This document shows, piece by piece, positions 9,066 to 17,080 of a stretch of 64,000 bases of DNA. The DNA comes from Saezia sanguinis. Its GTDB lineage: Bacteria > Pseudomonadota > Gammaproteobacteria > Burkholderiales > Burkholderiaceae_C. A program made the position numbers and the translations under genes. The first letter of the stretch is position 1. Each line of letters opens with the position of its first letter. The DNA is taken from NCBI RefSeq assembly GCF_003991585.1, contig NZ_PQSP01000005.1, positions 62,001-126,000 on the forward strand. The letters run 5' to 3'. The notes beneath the pieces were generated by a model that did not search any database, was not told the origin of the DNA, and worked only from the letters and a program-made list of their open reading frames with translations.

Positions 9066-9187
9066 AAGCCATATCGAAAAATGGAATTTCGGGTACGATA
9101 GAGACTCTAACGTATTTTCATTGTGCTTGAGCAACCAGGTTTTTGGGTTGTGCCAGTGCTTATTTTAATTGCATCATAGGTTTGTCT

Positions 9188-10729
9188 ATGCGTTTTGCTG
9201 TATGGTTGACCGCGTTGTCATTTGCCTTCAGTGCTGTGAGTTATGCGCAGGTCCCTGATTTGGTTCCTGTCCCGATGAGCGGCTCAGGAGGTATGTTGCC
9301 TTCTTTAGGGGGGGCTGATACTGGGCTGAGTTGGGTGGAGGAGCGCCAAATCGGCGATGAGATTGCTTACCAGATTCAGCAAGACCCTGTATATGAACGC
9401 GACCCCTTGCTGCATGAATATGTCAATGATATCTGGCAGAGGCTGCTCAATGCATCGCTGCGCGATGGAGAGTTGAGTAAAGACCTGCATCAGCGTATGG
9501 CATGGAAGATGTTTCTGATACGGGACCCCACAGTCAATGCCTTTGCGTTGCCTGGAGCTTATATTGGCGTCAATCTTGGCTTGGTCTCCATTGTCAATAC
9601 GCGCGATGAACTGGCTTCTGTGCTGGCGCACGAATCGGTGCATATTTTTCAGCGGCATATTGCGCGGCTGTATGCAGAAAGTAAAAACTTCTCTTTGATT
9701 TCCATTGCGTCATTGATCATTGGGGCTGCTGCCGCCAGTGCCAACCCTTCTGTGGGCAGTGCCATTCTGATGGGAGGGCAGGCCGCTGCAATACAGGGGC
9801 AGATCAACTTTACGCGCACAATGGAATATGAGGCTGACCGTATCGGGTATAAGGTTCTGGTGGATGCGGGCTTTCGTCCCCAGGGGATGGCAGAAATGTT
9901 TCAAAAACTGGCCGACGCAGCGCGGTACAGTGACACCACAAGCTATCCCTATCTGCGCACACACCCGTTAACCAACGAACGTATTGCCGAAGCGCAGGTA
10001 CGTGCAGGTATTGACCTGCATACCGCTTCCAGGCCGATGGATTACCAGCAGGCGCTGATGGGCGCACGGGCCAAAGTATTGGCGCGCAGCCAGCCCGATG
10101 CGTTGCGCCAACTGTTGCAAACGGGTATGGGCGCGCCTATTGCCGGGCGTGAAGCGGATTCACGCGCCGGGGATTTATATGCAGGTGCACTTGCGGCTGT
10201 CAAGTTACGGCAGTTTGAGCAGGCAAACCAGTTGCAGCAGCAATTGGTGGACCAGGTTCAGGGGCAACCCGTGGCGGAACGGATTGCCCAGTTGCTGGGG
10301 GCGGAAATTGCATTGGCTGAAAATAATCCTGCGCAGGCCTTGCAATGGCTGGGAGACGAACCCACCACGGTTGCCGTGCTGGCGCGGCCGGAGCGGTTGC
10401 TGCGGGCACAAACAGCGCTGGCATCAGGGCAGCCGGTACAGGCCATTGACTCATTGCAGCCCTGGGTATTTAAGCAGACAGATGATGATGTGGCCTGGAC
10501 GCTGTTGTCTACCGCATACAGCATGAACCGTCAGCCGACGTTGGCGTTGCGGGCTGAGGGCGAGTCGCGCATGGTGGTGGGTGATTTTGGCGGTGCCATA
10601 GACCGTTTTAAAGTCGCATTAAGCCAGGGGCGGCAGAACAATGCCACGATTTATGATCTGGAGTTGATTCAGGCCAGGTTAAGAGCGGCGGAACAGGCCC
10701 AGAAAGATCGTATGGAGCAGATGAGGTAA
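9188..10729 (+). CDS. Periplasmic M48 metalloprotease with TPR domain (BepA-like)
   Basis: A 513-aa secreted zinc protease. It begins with a signal peptide (RFAVWLTALSFAFSAVSYA). The catalytic motif HESVH lies in LAHESVH (about residue 148), and the third zinc ligand is the Glu of EYEADRIG (about 215). The family cap motif HPLTNERI follows. Residues about 290-500 are helical Ala/Gln/Leu-rich repeats, fitting the TPR half of BepA/YfgC, which assists LptD and Bam-substrate assembly and degrades stalled proteins. I chose the ATG at 9188 because it starts the signal peptide directly; the upstream extension lacks one. Its place beside two MCE operons fits outer-membrane maintenance (inference). 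Confidence 0.92.
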   Translation: MRFAVWLTALSFAFSAVSYAQVPDLVPVPMSGSGGMLPSLGGADTGLSWVEERQIGDEIAYQIQQDPVYERDPLLHEYVNDIWQRLLNASLRDGELSKDLHQRMAWKMFLIRDPTVNAFALPGAYIGVNLGLVSIVNTRDELASVLAHESVHIFQRHIARLYAESKNFSLISIASLIIGAAAASANPSVGSAILMGGQAAAIQGQINFTRTMEYEADRIGYKVLVDAGFRPQGMAEMFQKLADAARYSDTTSYPYLRTHPLTNERIAEAQVRAGIDLHTASRPMDYQQALMGARAKVLARSQPDALRQLLQTGMGAPIAGREADSRAGDLYAGALAAVKLRQFEQANQLQQQLVDQVQGQPVAERIAQLLGAEIALAENNPAQALQWLGDEPTTVAVLARPERLLRAQTALASGQPVQAIDSLQPWVFKQTDDDVAWTLLSTAYSMNRQPTLALRAEGESRMVVGDFGGAIDRFKVALSQGRQNNATIYDLELIQARLRAAEQAQKDRMEQMR

Positions 10730-11120
10730 TTCGCCGCATAGCCCGGTGGCGAGATTATTCTGCTGTTTGCGGATAATGCCTGCTCAGCGCCGGTCAATGG
10801 GCTGGGAATAGAAAAGGCTTTTTAAGCTGTAAACAGGCTGTTCCTGCTTTATGCTCATGGTTATTGATTTGCCGCCCTCTATAATTCCTGTGGAAATTCC
10901 GGTTTGACCAATGTATTGACAACGATCTGTGTGTAAACCAGGTCAGATGCAGTGTTATTCGTTGCGACTCAATGGGTATCTGCCATATGGGAAAACAAGG
11001 AATTCGGAATTTGTAGGATAATCGTCATTTACATACAGTCTTGTAGGTTTATCGAAAGACTGTCAGGAGAAGTGTTCTCTTTCAAAGCGTACAGATCATA
11101 AAGGTATTCAGTAATTTAAG
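10730..11120. other. Intergenic leader region upstream of mlaFEDACB
   Basis: A gap of 391 bases with no credible gene. It must carry the mla promoter. A TTGACA at 10916 and a TATAAT at 10880 are present, but neither has a convincing partner at the right spacing. A GATAAT at 11017 has no clear -35. The only firm structure is the inverted repeat listed separately at 11035-11063. Confidence 0.55.
11035..11063 (+). promoter_or_regulatory. Inverted repeat in the mlaF leader
   Basis: Perfect 8-bp arms ACAGTCTT (11035-11042) and AAGACTGT (11056-11063) flank a 13-nt loop. They end 57 bases before the mlaF start. This could be an mRNA hairpin or an operator. The repeat is directly visible; its function is not known. 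Confidence 0.4.
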
Positions 11121-11984
11121 ATGACTCCACCAGGTGCACAGGAAATTTTTCGTCAGGAAAAAAACCAGCAAACAGAAAGTCCGGCCTTATTGGCGGAGTT
11201 TCGTGATGTTTGTTTTGGTTATGGTGGACAGCATCGGGTGCTTGATCACCTCAATTTTAAAATTCCCAAAGGCAAGGTCACGGCGCTGATGGGGGTTTCG
11301 GGCGGTGGCAAAACCACCGTACTGCGTTTGCTGACAGGCCAGTACCGCGCCAGCAGTGGCGAGGTGTTGTTTGACGGACAAAATGTCAGCGCGCTGAATA
11401 TGGATGGTTTGTATGCCATCCGGCGCCGCATGGGCATGTTGTTCCAGTTCGGCGCCTTGTTCAGCGATCTGGATGTATTCGAGAATGTGGCGTTTCCGCT
11501 GCGCAAGCACACCAACCTGACCGAGCCGATGATCCGTGATCTGGTCCTGATGAAGCTCGATGCAGTAGGGCTGCGAGGTGCGCGTGATCTGATGACCAAT
11601 GAAATCTCTGGCGGTATGGCCCGGCGTGTGGCATTGGCCAGAGCGATTGCGCTGGACCCGGACCTGGTGATGTATGATGAGCCGTTTGCCGGGCTGGACC
11701 CTATTTCGCTGGGTGTTTCTGCACGGCTGATCCGGGATTTGAACCGCGTGCTGGGGGTGACTAGCCTGGTGGTTTCGCATGATTTGGCGGAGACTTTTGA
11801 CATTGCTGATCACGTTATCTTTTTGGCCAATGGCATTGCGATTGCCGAGGGCAGTCCACAGGAGCTCCGGGCGTCACAGGATCCAATGGTGAAACAATTT
11901 GTCAATGCTGAGGCTGACGGGCCGGTGCACTTTCATTATCCTGCCATGGATGCGGCGCAGGATTATTTGCAGGAGGCCGAATGA
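11121..11984 (+). CDS. mlaF: Phospholipid transporter ATPase MlaF
   Basis: Cytoplasmic ATPase of the Mla pathway, which keeps outer-membrane lipid asymmetry by moving phospholipid between the outer and inner membranes. The 287-aa protein has Walker A (GVSGGGKTT, about 59-67), the LFQFGALF Q-loop, the ISGGM signature typical of MlaF, Walker B with DEPFAGLDP, and an SHDLAET H-loop. A C-terminal extension (about 255-287) ends in an acidic helix; in E. coli MlaF the C-terminal extension contacts the neighbouring ATPase subunit. The first 25 residues are a polar tail. Its TGA overlaps the mlaE ATG. This is the first gene of a six-gene operon in the order F-E-D-A-C-B. Confidence 0.97.
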   Translation: MTPPGAQEIFRQEKNQQTESPALLAEFRDVCFGYGGQHRVLDHLNFKIPKGKVTALMGVSGGGKTTVLRLLTGQYRASSGEVLFDGQNVSALNMDGLYAIRRRMGMLFQFGALFSDLDVFENVAFPLRKHTNLTEPMIRDLVLMKLDAVGLRGARDLMTNEISGGMARRVALARAIALDPDLVMYDEPFAGLDPISLGVSARLIRDLNRVLGVTSLVVSHDLAETFDIADHVIFLANGIAIAEGSPQELRASQDPMVKQFVNAEADGPVHFHYPAMDAAQDYLQEAE

Positions 11985-12787
11985 GCGATAAAAAGAACGC
12001 ATCGCCGTGGCTGAGTCCCGGTGAACTGGGATACCGCGTGCGCCAGCTACTGGATGTATTCGGCACTTCCACCCGGCTTTTACTGCGTTTGCTGGTGCTG
12101 TTGGGGAGCATGTTCTCCCAGTTTCGTGCATTGGTGAAACAGTTGTTTATTTTGGGAAACCGGTCGCTGTCGATCATTGTGCTGTGCGGTCTGTTCGTCG
12201 GGTTTGTGCTGGCACTGCAGATGTATAACATCCTGCAGCAGTTTGGTGCAGCAGATGTAGTGGGCATGATCACAGGGTTCGCGTTGCTCAGGGAGCTAGG
12301 GCCTGCGCTGACCGCAATTCTGTTTGCCGGGCGTGCCGGAACTTCATTGACGGCGGAAATCGGATTGATGAAGTCAAATGATGAGTTAACAGCCATGGAA
12401 ATGATGGCGGTCGATCCGGTGCGGGATGTGCTGGCGCCGCGTTTTTGGGCCGGGGTGATTGCTGTGCCTTTGCTGTCGGCGATTTTTATTGCCATCGGGA
12501 TCATTGGTGCTTACCTGGTGTGTGTGCCGATGATCGGCCTGGATGGCGGCTCATTCTGGTCGCTGATGCAAAACAGCATTGATATTTTTCACGATATTGG
12601 TAATGGATTGTTGAAAAGTCTGATTTTTGGCGTGGCGGTCACCTTCATTGCATTGTGGCAGGGGTTTAACTGCCAGCCAACGCCTGAAGGCGTATCACGT
12701 GCAACAACCCGAACGGTTGTGGTCGCGTCATTTACAACACTGGCTTTGGATGTGGTGCTGACCATATTCATGTTCATGGCCTCGTAA
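11981..12787 (+). CDS. mlaE: Phospholipid transporter permease MlaE
   Basis: Inner-membrane permease of the Mla system, 268 aa, the usual length. It starts with an amphipathic N-terminal helix, then has five hydrophobic segments. The conserved cytoplasmic region contains LRELGPALTAILFAGRAGT, TAEIG and NDELTAMEMMAVDP, which form the coupling helix to MlaF. The start overlaps mlaF (ATGA). Compared with the permease at the left window edge, the same motif order recurs (REIGPLLAAILVAGRSGS there), showing two paralogous permeases within 12 kb. Confidence 0.97.
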   Translation: MSDKKNASPWLSPGELGYRVRQLLDVFGTSTRLLLRLLVLLGSMFSQFRALVKQLFILGNRSLSIIVLCGLFVGFVLALQMYNILQQFGAADVVGMITGFALLRELGPALTAILFAGRAGTSLTAEIGLMKSNDELTAMEMMAVDPVRDVLAPRFWAGVIAVPLLSAIFIAIGIIGAYLVCVPMIGLDGGSFWSLMQNSIDIFHDIGNGLLKSLIFGVAVTFIALWQGFNCQPTPEGVSRATTRTVVVASFTTLALDVVLTIFMFMAS

Positions 12788-12815
12788 TAGAAAGTGGATC
12801 TCAGGATAAACAATT

Positions 12816-13721
12816 ATGCAACGTTCAAAATACGACATCTGGGTAGGTCTGTTTGTCATGCTGGGCATTTTGTCCATCGTGTTTTTGGCGCTGAAGGTTG
12901 GCAATCTGGTCAATTTTTCGTTTGATAAAACGTACGCAGTCAACGCCCAGTTTTCCAATATTGGTGGTGTTAAATCAGGCTCTCCCGTTAAAAGTGCAGG
13001 GGTGGTTGTGGGCCGTGTCCGCAGTGTTGTTTATGACAATGAGATCGACCAGGCAGTTGCCAATATAGAGTTACAGTCCCGTTATGAATTTCCTGTTGAC
13101 AGCACGTTGAGGATTCTGACCTCAGGGTTGCTCGGCGAAGAGTACATCAGCATTGTTCCCGGTATTGAAGAAACGACGCTTGAACATGCGACACAGCAGG
13201 CACAAAGCACTCAGGGCGGCGCGCCGCTGCTTGTGACGCGGACCCAGGCTTCTGTTTCATTGGGCGAGATGGTTTCGCAGATCATTCCGGGTGCGGATGG
13301 TAGCCAGCCGCTGACAGGTAAAATCTATACGATCAATGCGCGGTTTACGGATATTGGTTCGCTGAAGGCAGGAGCAACGGTCAAGAGCTCCGGGGTGATT
13401 GTCGGACACGTCCGCTCTATCCGCTTTGATGACCACATGTTCCAGGCGGTAGCCACATTGGATTTGCAGTCGCAGTATGCATTTCCAAGTGACAGCTCAT
13501 TAAAAATCATGTCTTCCGGGCTGATTGGCAGCCAGTATGTAGCGGTTTCTCCAGGGATCGAGGATGAAACGCTTGAAGAGGCTACTGCTAAAGCGCAGGC
13601 ACAGAACAATGGGCAGCCATTGATGGTGACGCAGACGCAGTCCGCCATTGTGCTGGAAGACCTGATTGGGCAGTTCCTTTACAATACAGCGGCAGACAAA
13701 GGTACTGCCAGCGCTGACTGA
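12816..13721 (+). CDS. mlaD: MlaD with two tandem MCE domains
   Basis: Periplasmic MCE protein anchored by one N-terminal helix (about 8-28). At 301 aa it is much longer than the usual MlaD (roughly 150-185 aa), because the MCE domain plus C-terminal helix is duplicated. Residues 38-155 and 169-286 align without a single gap at an offset of 131, with about 59 of 118 positions identical by my hand count (shared AGVVVGRVRS / SGVIVGHVRS, and LTSGLLGEEY / MSSGLIGSQY). The second copy keeps the canonical MlaD end (VLEDLIGQFLYN); the first copy's equivalent helix has drifted (SLGEMVSQ). Two stacked hexameric rings are expected. The 28-bp gap from mlaE and 21-bp gap to mlaA keep it in the operon. 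Confidence 0.95.
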   Translation: MQRSKYDIWVGLFVMLGILSIVFLALKVGNLVNFSFDKTYAVNAQFSNIGGVKSGSPVKSAGVVVGRVRSVVYDNEIDQAVANIELQSRYEFPVDSTLRILTSGLLGEEYISIVPGIEETTLEHATQQAQSTQGGAPLLVTRTQASVSLGEMVSQIIPGADGSQPLTGKIYTINARFTDIGSLKAGATVKSSGVIVGHVRSIRFDDHMFQAVATLDLQSQYAFPSDSSLKIMSSGLIGSQYVAVSPGIEDETLEEATAKAQAQNNGQPLMVTQTQSAIVLEDLIGQFLYNTAADKGTASAD

Positions 13722-13742
13722 TCCTTATAAAACGGTGATGGG

Positions 13743-14459
13743 ATGAAAAAACAAATTGTCGTCTTAACGACTGTAGCTTTGAGTTTTTGGGCTGCCGGGT
13801 GTGCCAGCAGCGATCCGAAAGATCCGCTGGAGCCATGGAACCGGGCGGTCTATTCGTTTAATGACGGTGTGGACCAGGCTATTTTAAAACCGGTGGCAAC
13901 CGGGTATAAGGCGGTCACGCCGGAATTTGCACGCCAGCATGTCAGTAATTTTTTCAATAACGCCTCAGATGCCTGGGGTACTCTGAATGCGGCCTTGCAG
14001 CTTAAGCCGGAAAAATTTCTGACCGGTGTGTTCCGTCTGGGGGTTAATACCATTTTTGGTTTTGGCGGCCTGGTTGATGTTGCAACAGGCATGGGGCTGG
14101 ACAGTCCGCAGGAGGATTTCGGGCAGACCCTGGGGTACTGGGGGGTTGGTCCTGGCCCTTACATTGTGTGGCCGATTCTGGGTTCATCCAATGTGCGAGA
14201 TTCCGTCGGGATGGTTGCGGACTGGTATGGCTCTCCCATCACCTATATTCAGGACGATGGAACACGCTATGGCGTGACGGCACTGCATGGCATTAACCTG
14301 CGCGCGGAGCTGATTGGTGCCGATGATGTGCTGGAAGGGGCCGCGCTGGATAAGTATCTGTTTGTCCGTGATGGTTACATGCAGCGGCGGCAAAACCTGA
14401 TTTATGATGGTAATCCGCCCATGGATCTGGACTTTGATATTGATGATGACGATTTATAA
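13743..14459 (+). CDS. mlaA: Outer-membrane lipoprotein MlaA (VacJ)
   Basis: The 238-aa outer-membrane component that removes mislocalised phospholipid from the outer leaflet and passes it to MlaC. The lipobox Cys is at residue 20 (AAGC), followed by Ala-Ser-Ser, so outer-membrane sorting is expected. Family motifs include DPLEPWNRAVYSFND, the amphipathic FLTGVFRLGVNTIFGFGGL ridge, EDFGQTLGYWGVGPGPY and LPxxGSSNVRD-like WPILGSSNVRD. The C-terminus is extremely acidic (runs of Asp after DLDF). In E. coli mlaA is unlinked; its place between mlaD and mlaC is a common betaproteobacterial order. Confidence 0.96.
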   Translation: MKKQIVVLTTVALSFWAAGCASSDPKDPLEPWNRAVYSFNDGVDQAILKPVATGYKAVTPEFARQHVSNFFNNASDAWGTLNAALQLKPEKFLTGVFRLGVNTIFGFGGLVDVATGMGLDSPQEDFGQTLGYWGVGPGPYIVWPILGSSNVRDSVGMVADWYGSPITYIQDDGTRYGVTALHGINLRAELIGADDVLEGAALDKYLFVRDGYMQRRQNLIYDGNPPMDLDFDIDDDDL

Positions 14460-14516
14460 ATGTGTGTTGTGAAAACAATGGACACTTTTAACGGGATATT
14501 TATAAGGAATTTGCAT

Positions 14517-15152
14517 ATGAAATGGTTGAAATCCCTACTTGTTGCAACAGGGCTGATTTTCGCAGGCATGACAGTCGCTTTGGCACAGGGTGCAAATGCG
14601 GCTGAAGCACCCAATGTGCTGATTGAGCGTGTTTCCAACGAAGTGCTGGATCTGTTGAAAAAAGATCAGGCGCTGCGCTCTGGCAATATTGAGCGTGTTA
14701 TGGAAGTGGTGGATGAAAAAGTCATGCCCCATGTGAATTTTGCGCGCATGACGGCGTTGGCCGTTGGGCCCGCATGGCGCGAAGCCACACCAGAGCAACG
14801 CCAGCAATTACAGGATGAGTTTGAGTTGCTGTTGGTACGGACTTATTCCGGGGCGTTGGATCAGGTCAGCCAGAACCAGTCAATTGCCATGCGGCCATAC
14901 CGGGCTGCGGCCACGGATACCGACGTTACGGTCAATACCGAAGTTCGCGGGCAGGGTAACCCGGTGGAGTTGTCATACCGGATGCGGCTGGAGAATGACC
15001 AGTGGAAGGTGTACAACGTGAATGTGGCCGGTGTATGGATGGTGGAGAGCTACCGCAGCCAGTTCCAGCCCCAGCTCAGCTCTGGCGGTATTGATGGCCT
15101 GATCAAAGTGCTGCAAGAGCGCAATCGGCAAAATGCCGGTGGTGGCAAATAA
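14517..15152 (+). CDS. mlaC: Periplasmic phospholipid shuttle MlaC
   Basis: Soluble periplasmic lipid carrier of 211 aa that ferries phospholipid between MlaA and the MlaFEDB complex. A cleavable signal peptide is present (hydrophobic core LLVATGLIFAGMTVALA, cleavage near AQG). Tol-Tol-Ttg2-family landmarks are KVMPHVNFARMTALAVG, WREATPEQRQQL, and VNVAGVWMVESYRSQF near the C-terminus. The ATG at 14517 has AAGGA about 9 nt upstream and begins the signal peptide; the longer frame from 14460 starts right after mlaA but adds a non-conserved leader. Its end lies 22 bp before mlaB. Confidence 0.95.
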   Translation: MKWLKSLLVATGLIFAGMTVALAQGANAAEAPNVLIERVSNEVLDLLKKDQALRSGNIERVMEVVDEKVMPHVNFARMTALAVGPAWREATPEQRQQLQDEFELLLVRTYSGALDQVSQNQSIAMRPYRAAATDTDVTVNTEVRGQGNPVELSYRMRLENDQWKVYNVNVAGVWMVESYRSQFQPQLSSGGIDGLIKVLQERNRQNAGGGK

Positions 15153-15174
15153 CAACGTATATCAACGTATATAT

Positions 15175-15492
15175 ATGGCAACATCGGGTTCAATGTCTGC
15201 ACTGAAACTGCCGGAACGCATGGTGTTTGAGAATGCGGTGGAATGCAGCGCGTTGCTCAAAAAGGCAATCGCCGAGGTCTGTCAGGCGAATCGTGCCACG
15301 GGTAATACGGTGGCTGTGATTGATGCCAGCGCCGTGGGGTCTTTTGATTCTTCTGCGCTGGCAGTGCTGTTGCAGTGCCGGCGTGATGCCGATGCGTTAA
15401 AGTGCACCATTGCCATTCAAAACATGCCCTCTCAACTGAGGGAGCTCACCCACCTGTATGGTGTGGCTGAGCTTCTGCCGGATGCCGCCTGA
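15175..15492 (+). CDS. mlaB: STAS-domain protein MlaB
   Basis: Small cytoplasmic STAS protein of 105 aa that binds MlaF and supports assembly and activity of the transporter. The STAS loop with the conserved Ser/Thr region is seen as VIDASAVGSFDSSALAVLL (about 46-64). I chose the ATG at 15175; another ATG at 15193 is just as plausible, and neither has a good ribosome site. The short spacer after mlaC contains a duplicated CAACGTATAT (15154-15173), so the start region may have slipped. This is the last gene of the operon, convergent with ptsH. Confidence 0.88.
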   Translation: MATSGSMSALKLPERMVFENAVECSALLKKAIAEVCQANRATGNTVAVIDASAVGSFDSSALAVLLQCRRDADALKCTIAIQNMPSQLRELTHLYGVAELLPDAA

Positions 15493-15571
15493 TCATTGGT
15501 TTCTCTGAATAAATAACAGGAATACACAGGGCTGAAAGACAGATGCCAGCGTGCCAATGGCATGCCAGGCT

Positions 15572-15841
15572 TTATTCGCCCTCACCGAACTTGTCATTGA
15601 TCAGGTCGACAAGCGCCTGCATGGCCTGTGCCTCGTCCGGCCCGTCCGTTTCGAGCAGAACTTCGCTGCCAATACCCGCAGCCAGCATCATGACGCCCAT
15701 GATGCTTTTGCCGTTGACACGGCGGCTGTTGCGCGTCAACCAGACATCACTTTGAAACTGCCCGGCAGCTTTTGTCAATTTGGCTGATGCACGCGCATGT
15801 AGCCCCAGTTTATTGGAAATGGTAATGGTTTGTTCGAGCAT
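15572..15841 (-). CDS. ptsH: Phosphocarrier protein HPr
   Basis: An 89-aa phosphocarrier of the phosphotransferase system. The phospho-accepting His is in GLHARASAK (residue 15), and the regulatory Ser region is NGKSIMGVMMLAAG (about 44-57), as in other HPr proteins. It follows the EIIA gene by 42 bp on the same strand. The expected next gene, ptsI (enzyme I), is not here: the strand ends in a convergent junction with mlaB. In Burkholderiales such EIIA-HPr-EI sets act in regulation more than sugar uptake; that role is inferred. Confidence 0.96.
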   Translation of the reverse strand: MLEQTITISNKLGLHARASAKLTKAAGQFQSDVWLTRNSRRVNGKSIMGVMMLAAGIGSEVLLETDGPDEAQAMQALVDLINDKFGEGE

Positions 15842-15883
15842 GTAGGGGCAGGGAATCGTTATTGTTTAATTAGTTTGAAGAGA

Positions 15884-16324
15884 TCATGGTAACTGGGGCG
15901 ACACATGAATGATACCGCGCGCGCCTCCTGTGACGACCAGATCGGTCAGTTTTTCCAGTTGTTCATGGCGATAAGTCAGTGCGCGCATCAGCATGGGGAC
16001 ATTGGTACCGCAAACCAGTCTGATGGCTTTGGAAAAACCTTGCGTATGTGCCAGCGTGTCCATCAGCCTTTTCCCGATATTAAAAGGGGTTGCGCCAACA
16101 ATATCGGTCAGAACCAGGATCTGGTTGGTATGCAGGCGGCGTGCCAGTTTGAGGCCATGTGTGAGGCCGCTTTCCAGAGATGTTTCAGGCGTAACATCGT
16201 AAGCCTGGATCAATGGCTCGCATTCGGGAAAGACATGCAGGGCACAGGTTTTCAGTGCGGAGGCCAAGGGCGCATGCGCAATCAGCAAAATACCCGTATG
16301 AAAAGGACTCGTTTCTGGCGCCAT
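15884..16324 (-). CDS. PTS EIIA component, mannose/fructose family
   Basis: A 146-aa stand-alone EIIA-Man-type domain that receives phosphate from HPr. The active His lies in LIAHAPLASALK (residue 17), and the family motif VLTDIVGATPFN (about 71-82) and the late LVVTGGARG follow. There are no EIIB, EIIC or EIID genes nearby, which fits a regulatory PTS like the ManX-type proteins of beta- and alphaproteobacteria. An N-terminal polar extension of about eight residues precedes the first strand. It is co-directional with ptsH and divergent from the thioredoxin-like gene, sharing a 115-bp promoter region. Confidence 0.92.
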   Translation of the reverse strand: MAPETSPFHTGILLIAHAPLASALKTCALHVFPECEPLIQAYDVTPETSLESGLTHGLKLARRLHTNQILVLTDIVGATPFNIGKRLMDTLAHTQGFSKAIRLVCGTNVPMLMRALTYRHEQLEKLTDLVVTGGARGIIHVSPQLP

Positions 16325-16373
16325 AGGTCAAGGAGTATGCGAGCAAAAATAAAAATTGATTTGTTATTATAAA

Positions 16374-16402
16374 TTGGATTACATGAAAAATTTGGTGATA
16401 AT
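16374..16402 (+). promoter_or_regulatory. Candidate sigma-70 promoter for the thioredoxin-like gene
   Basis: TTGGAT (16374-16379) and GATAAT (16397-16402) are separated by exactly 17 bp. Transcription would begin about 16409, some 30 bases before the ATG at 16440. The motif match is directly visible; promoter activity is inferred. Confidence 0.5.
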
Positions 16403-16439
16403 AATGTCAATGCTTGGCAAATGATTGAAAAATAAAGAT

Positions 16440-16946
16440 ATGGCTGCTCAACGTACAACCCTTGGCTTTACCCGCATTTTGCTGGTGGTTGCGGCGTTAT
16501 TCATTGCTTTCTGGGCTTACCGGATGCTTACTGACAAGCCTGCATCTCAGACAACGTTTCGCCTGGTGGATGGCAGTTCGGTCAATCTGAACCATTTTTC
16601 GGGGCAGGTGGTGGTGCTTAATTTCTGGGCGACCAGTTGTGGCCCCTGTTTGCGGGAAATGCCGCATCTGGCCAGAACCTATGAGCGATACAGCCCGCGC
16701 GGGCTGGAGATGATTGCGGTTGCCGTATATGGGGACTCGCCTCAGAAAGTGGTGAACTATGCTCGTTCCCAGGCATTGCCGTTCAAGGTGGCCTACGACT
16801 CTACCGGCAGTGTTGCCAAGGACTGGGGCGGTATCCGGTATACGCCCACCACAATTGTGATTGACCGGCAGGGCCGTGTGGTTGAGCGCTTTACCAGTAC
16901 GGTGGACATGGCTCAATTTAACCGCCTGATTGAAGGGCTGCTATAA
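16440..16946 (+). CDS. TlpA/ResA-like membrane-anchored thioredoxin
   Basis: A 168-aa periplasmic thiol-disulfide reductase. One uncleaved N-terminal helix (about 12-30) anchors a thioredoxin fold. The active site is CGPC in WATSCGPCLREM (about 68-79), and the cis-Pro loop is YTPTTIVID (about 134-142). The Ser-Cys variant (WATSCGPC) is common in TlpA relatives. A TTG five codons upstream could start the frame, but the ATG at 16440 is preferred. Such proteins keep cytochrome c or CuA-site cysteines reduced; no cytochrome maturation genes are adjacent, so the client is unknown. Confidence 0.9.
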   Translation: MAAQRTTLGFTRILLVVAALFIAFWAYRMLTDKPASQTTFRLVDGSSVNLNHFSGQVVVLNFWATSCGPCLREMPHLARTYERYSPRGLEMIAVAVYGDSPQKVVNYARSQALPFKVAYDSTGSVAKDWGGIRYTPTTIVIDRQGRVVERFTSTVDMAQFNRLIEGLL

Positions 16947-16961
16947 AGCAGAAAACAAGAT

Positions 16962-16981
16962 GGGCTGAAAAGCCCCGTTTT
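16962..16981 (+). terminator. Short hairpin terminator after the thioredoxin-like gene
   Basis: GGGCT-GAAA-AGCCC (16962-16975) is a 5-bp GC-rich stem with a stable tetraloop, followed by CGTTTT. It lies 16 bases after the stop. The stem is short but well placed. Confidence 0.5.
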
Positions 16982-17080
16982 GCACAAAAATACCTTGAAA
17001 TTCCCTTCTTTTGAGATTTGACGGTACGCTGTTAAACTGTACATTCTTCAATATATTGTCTGGATAGTCACAAAACGGAT

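Noticed and set aside
10880..10921. TATAAT and TTGACA near mlaF as a promoter
   Set aside because: The elements are in the wrong order and neither has a partner at 15-19 bp spacing.
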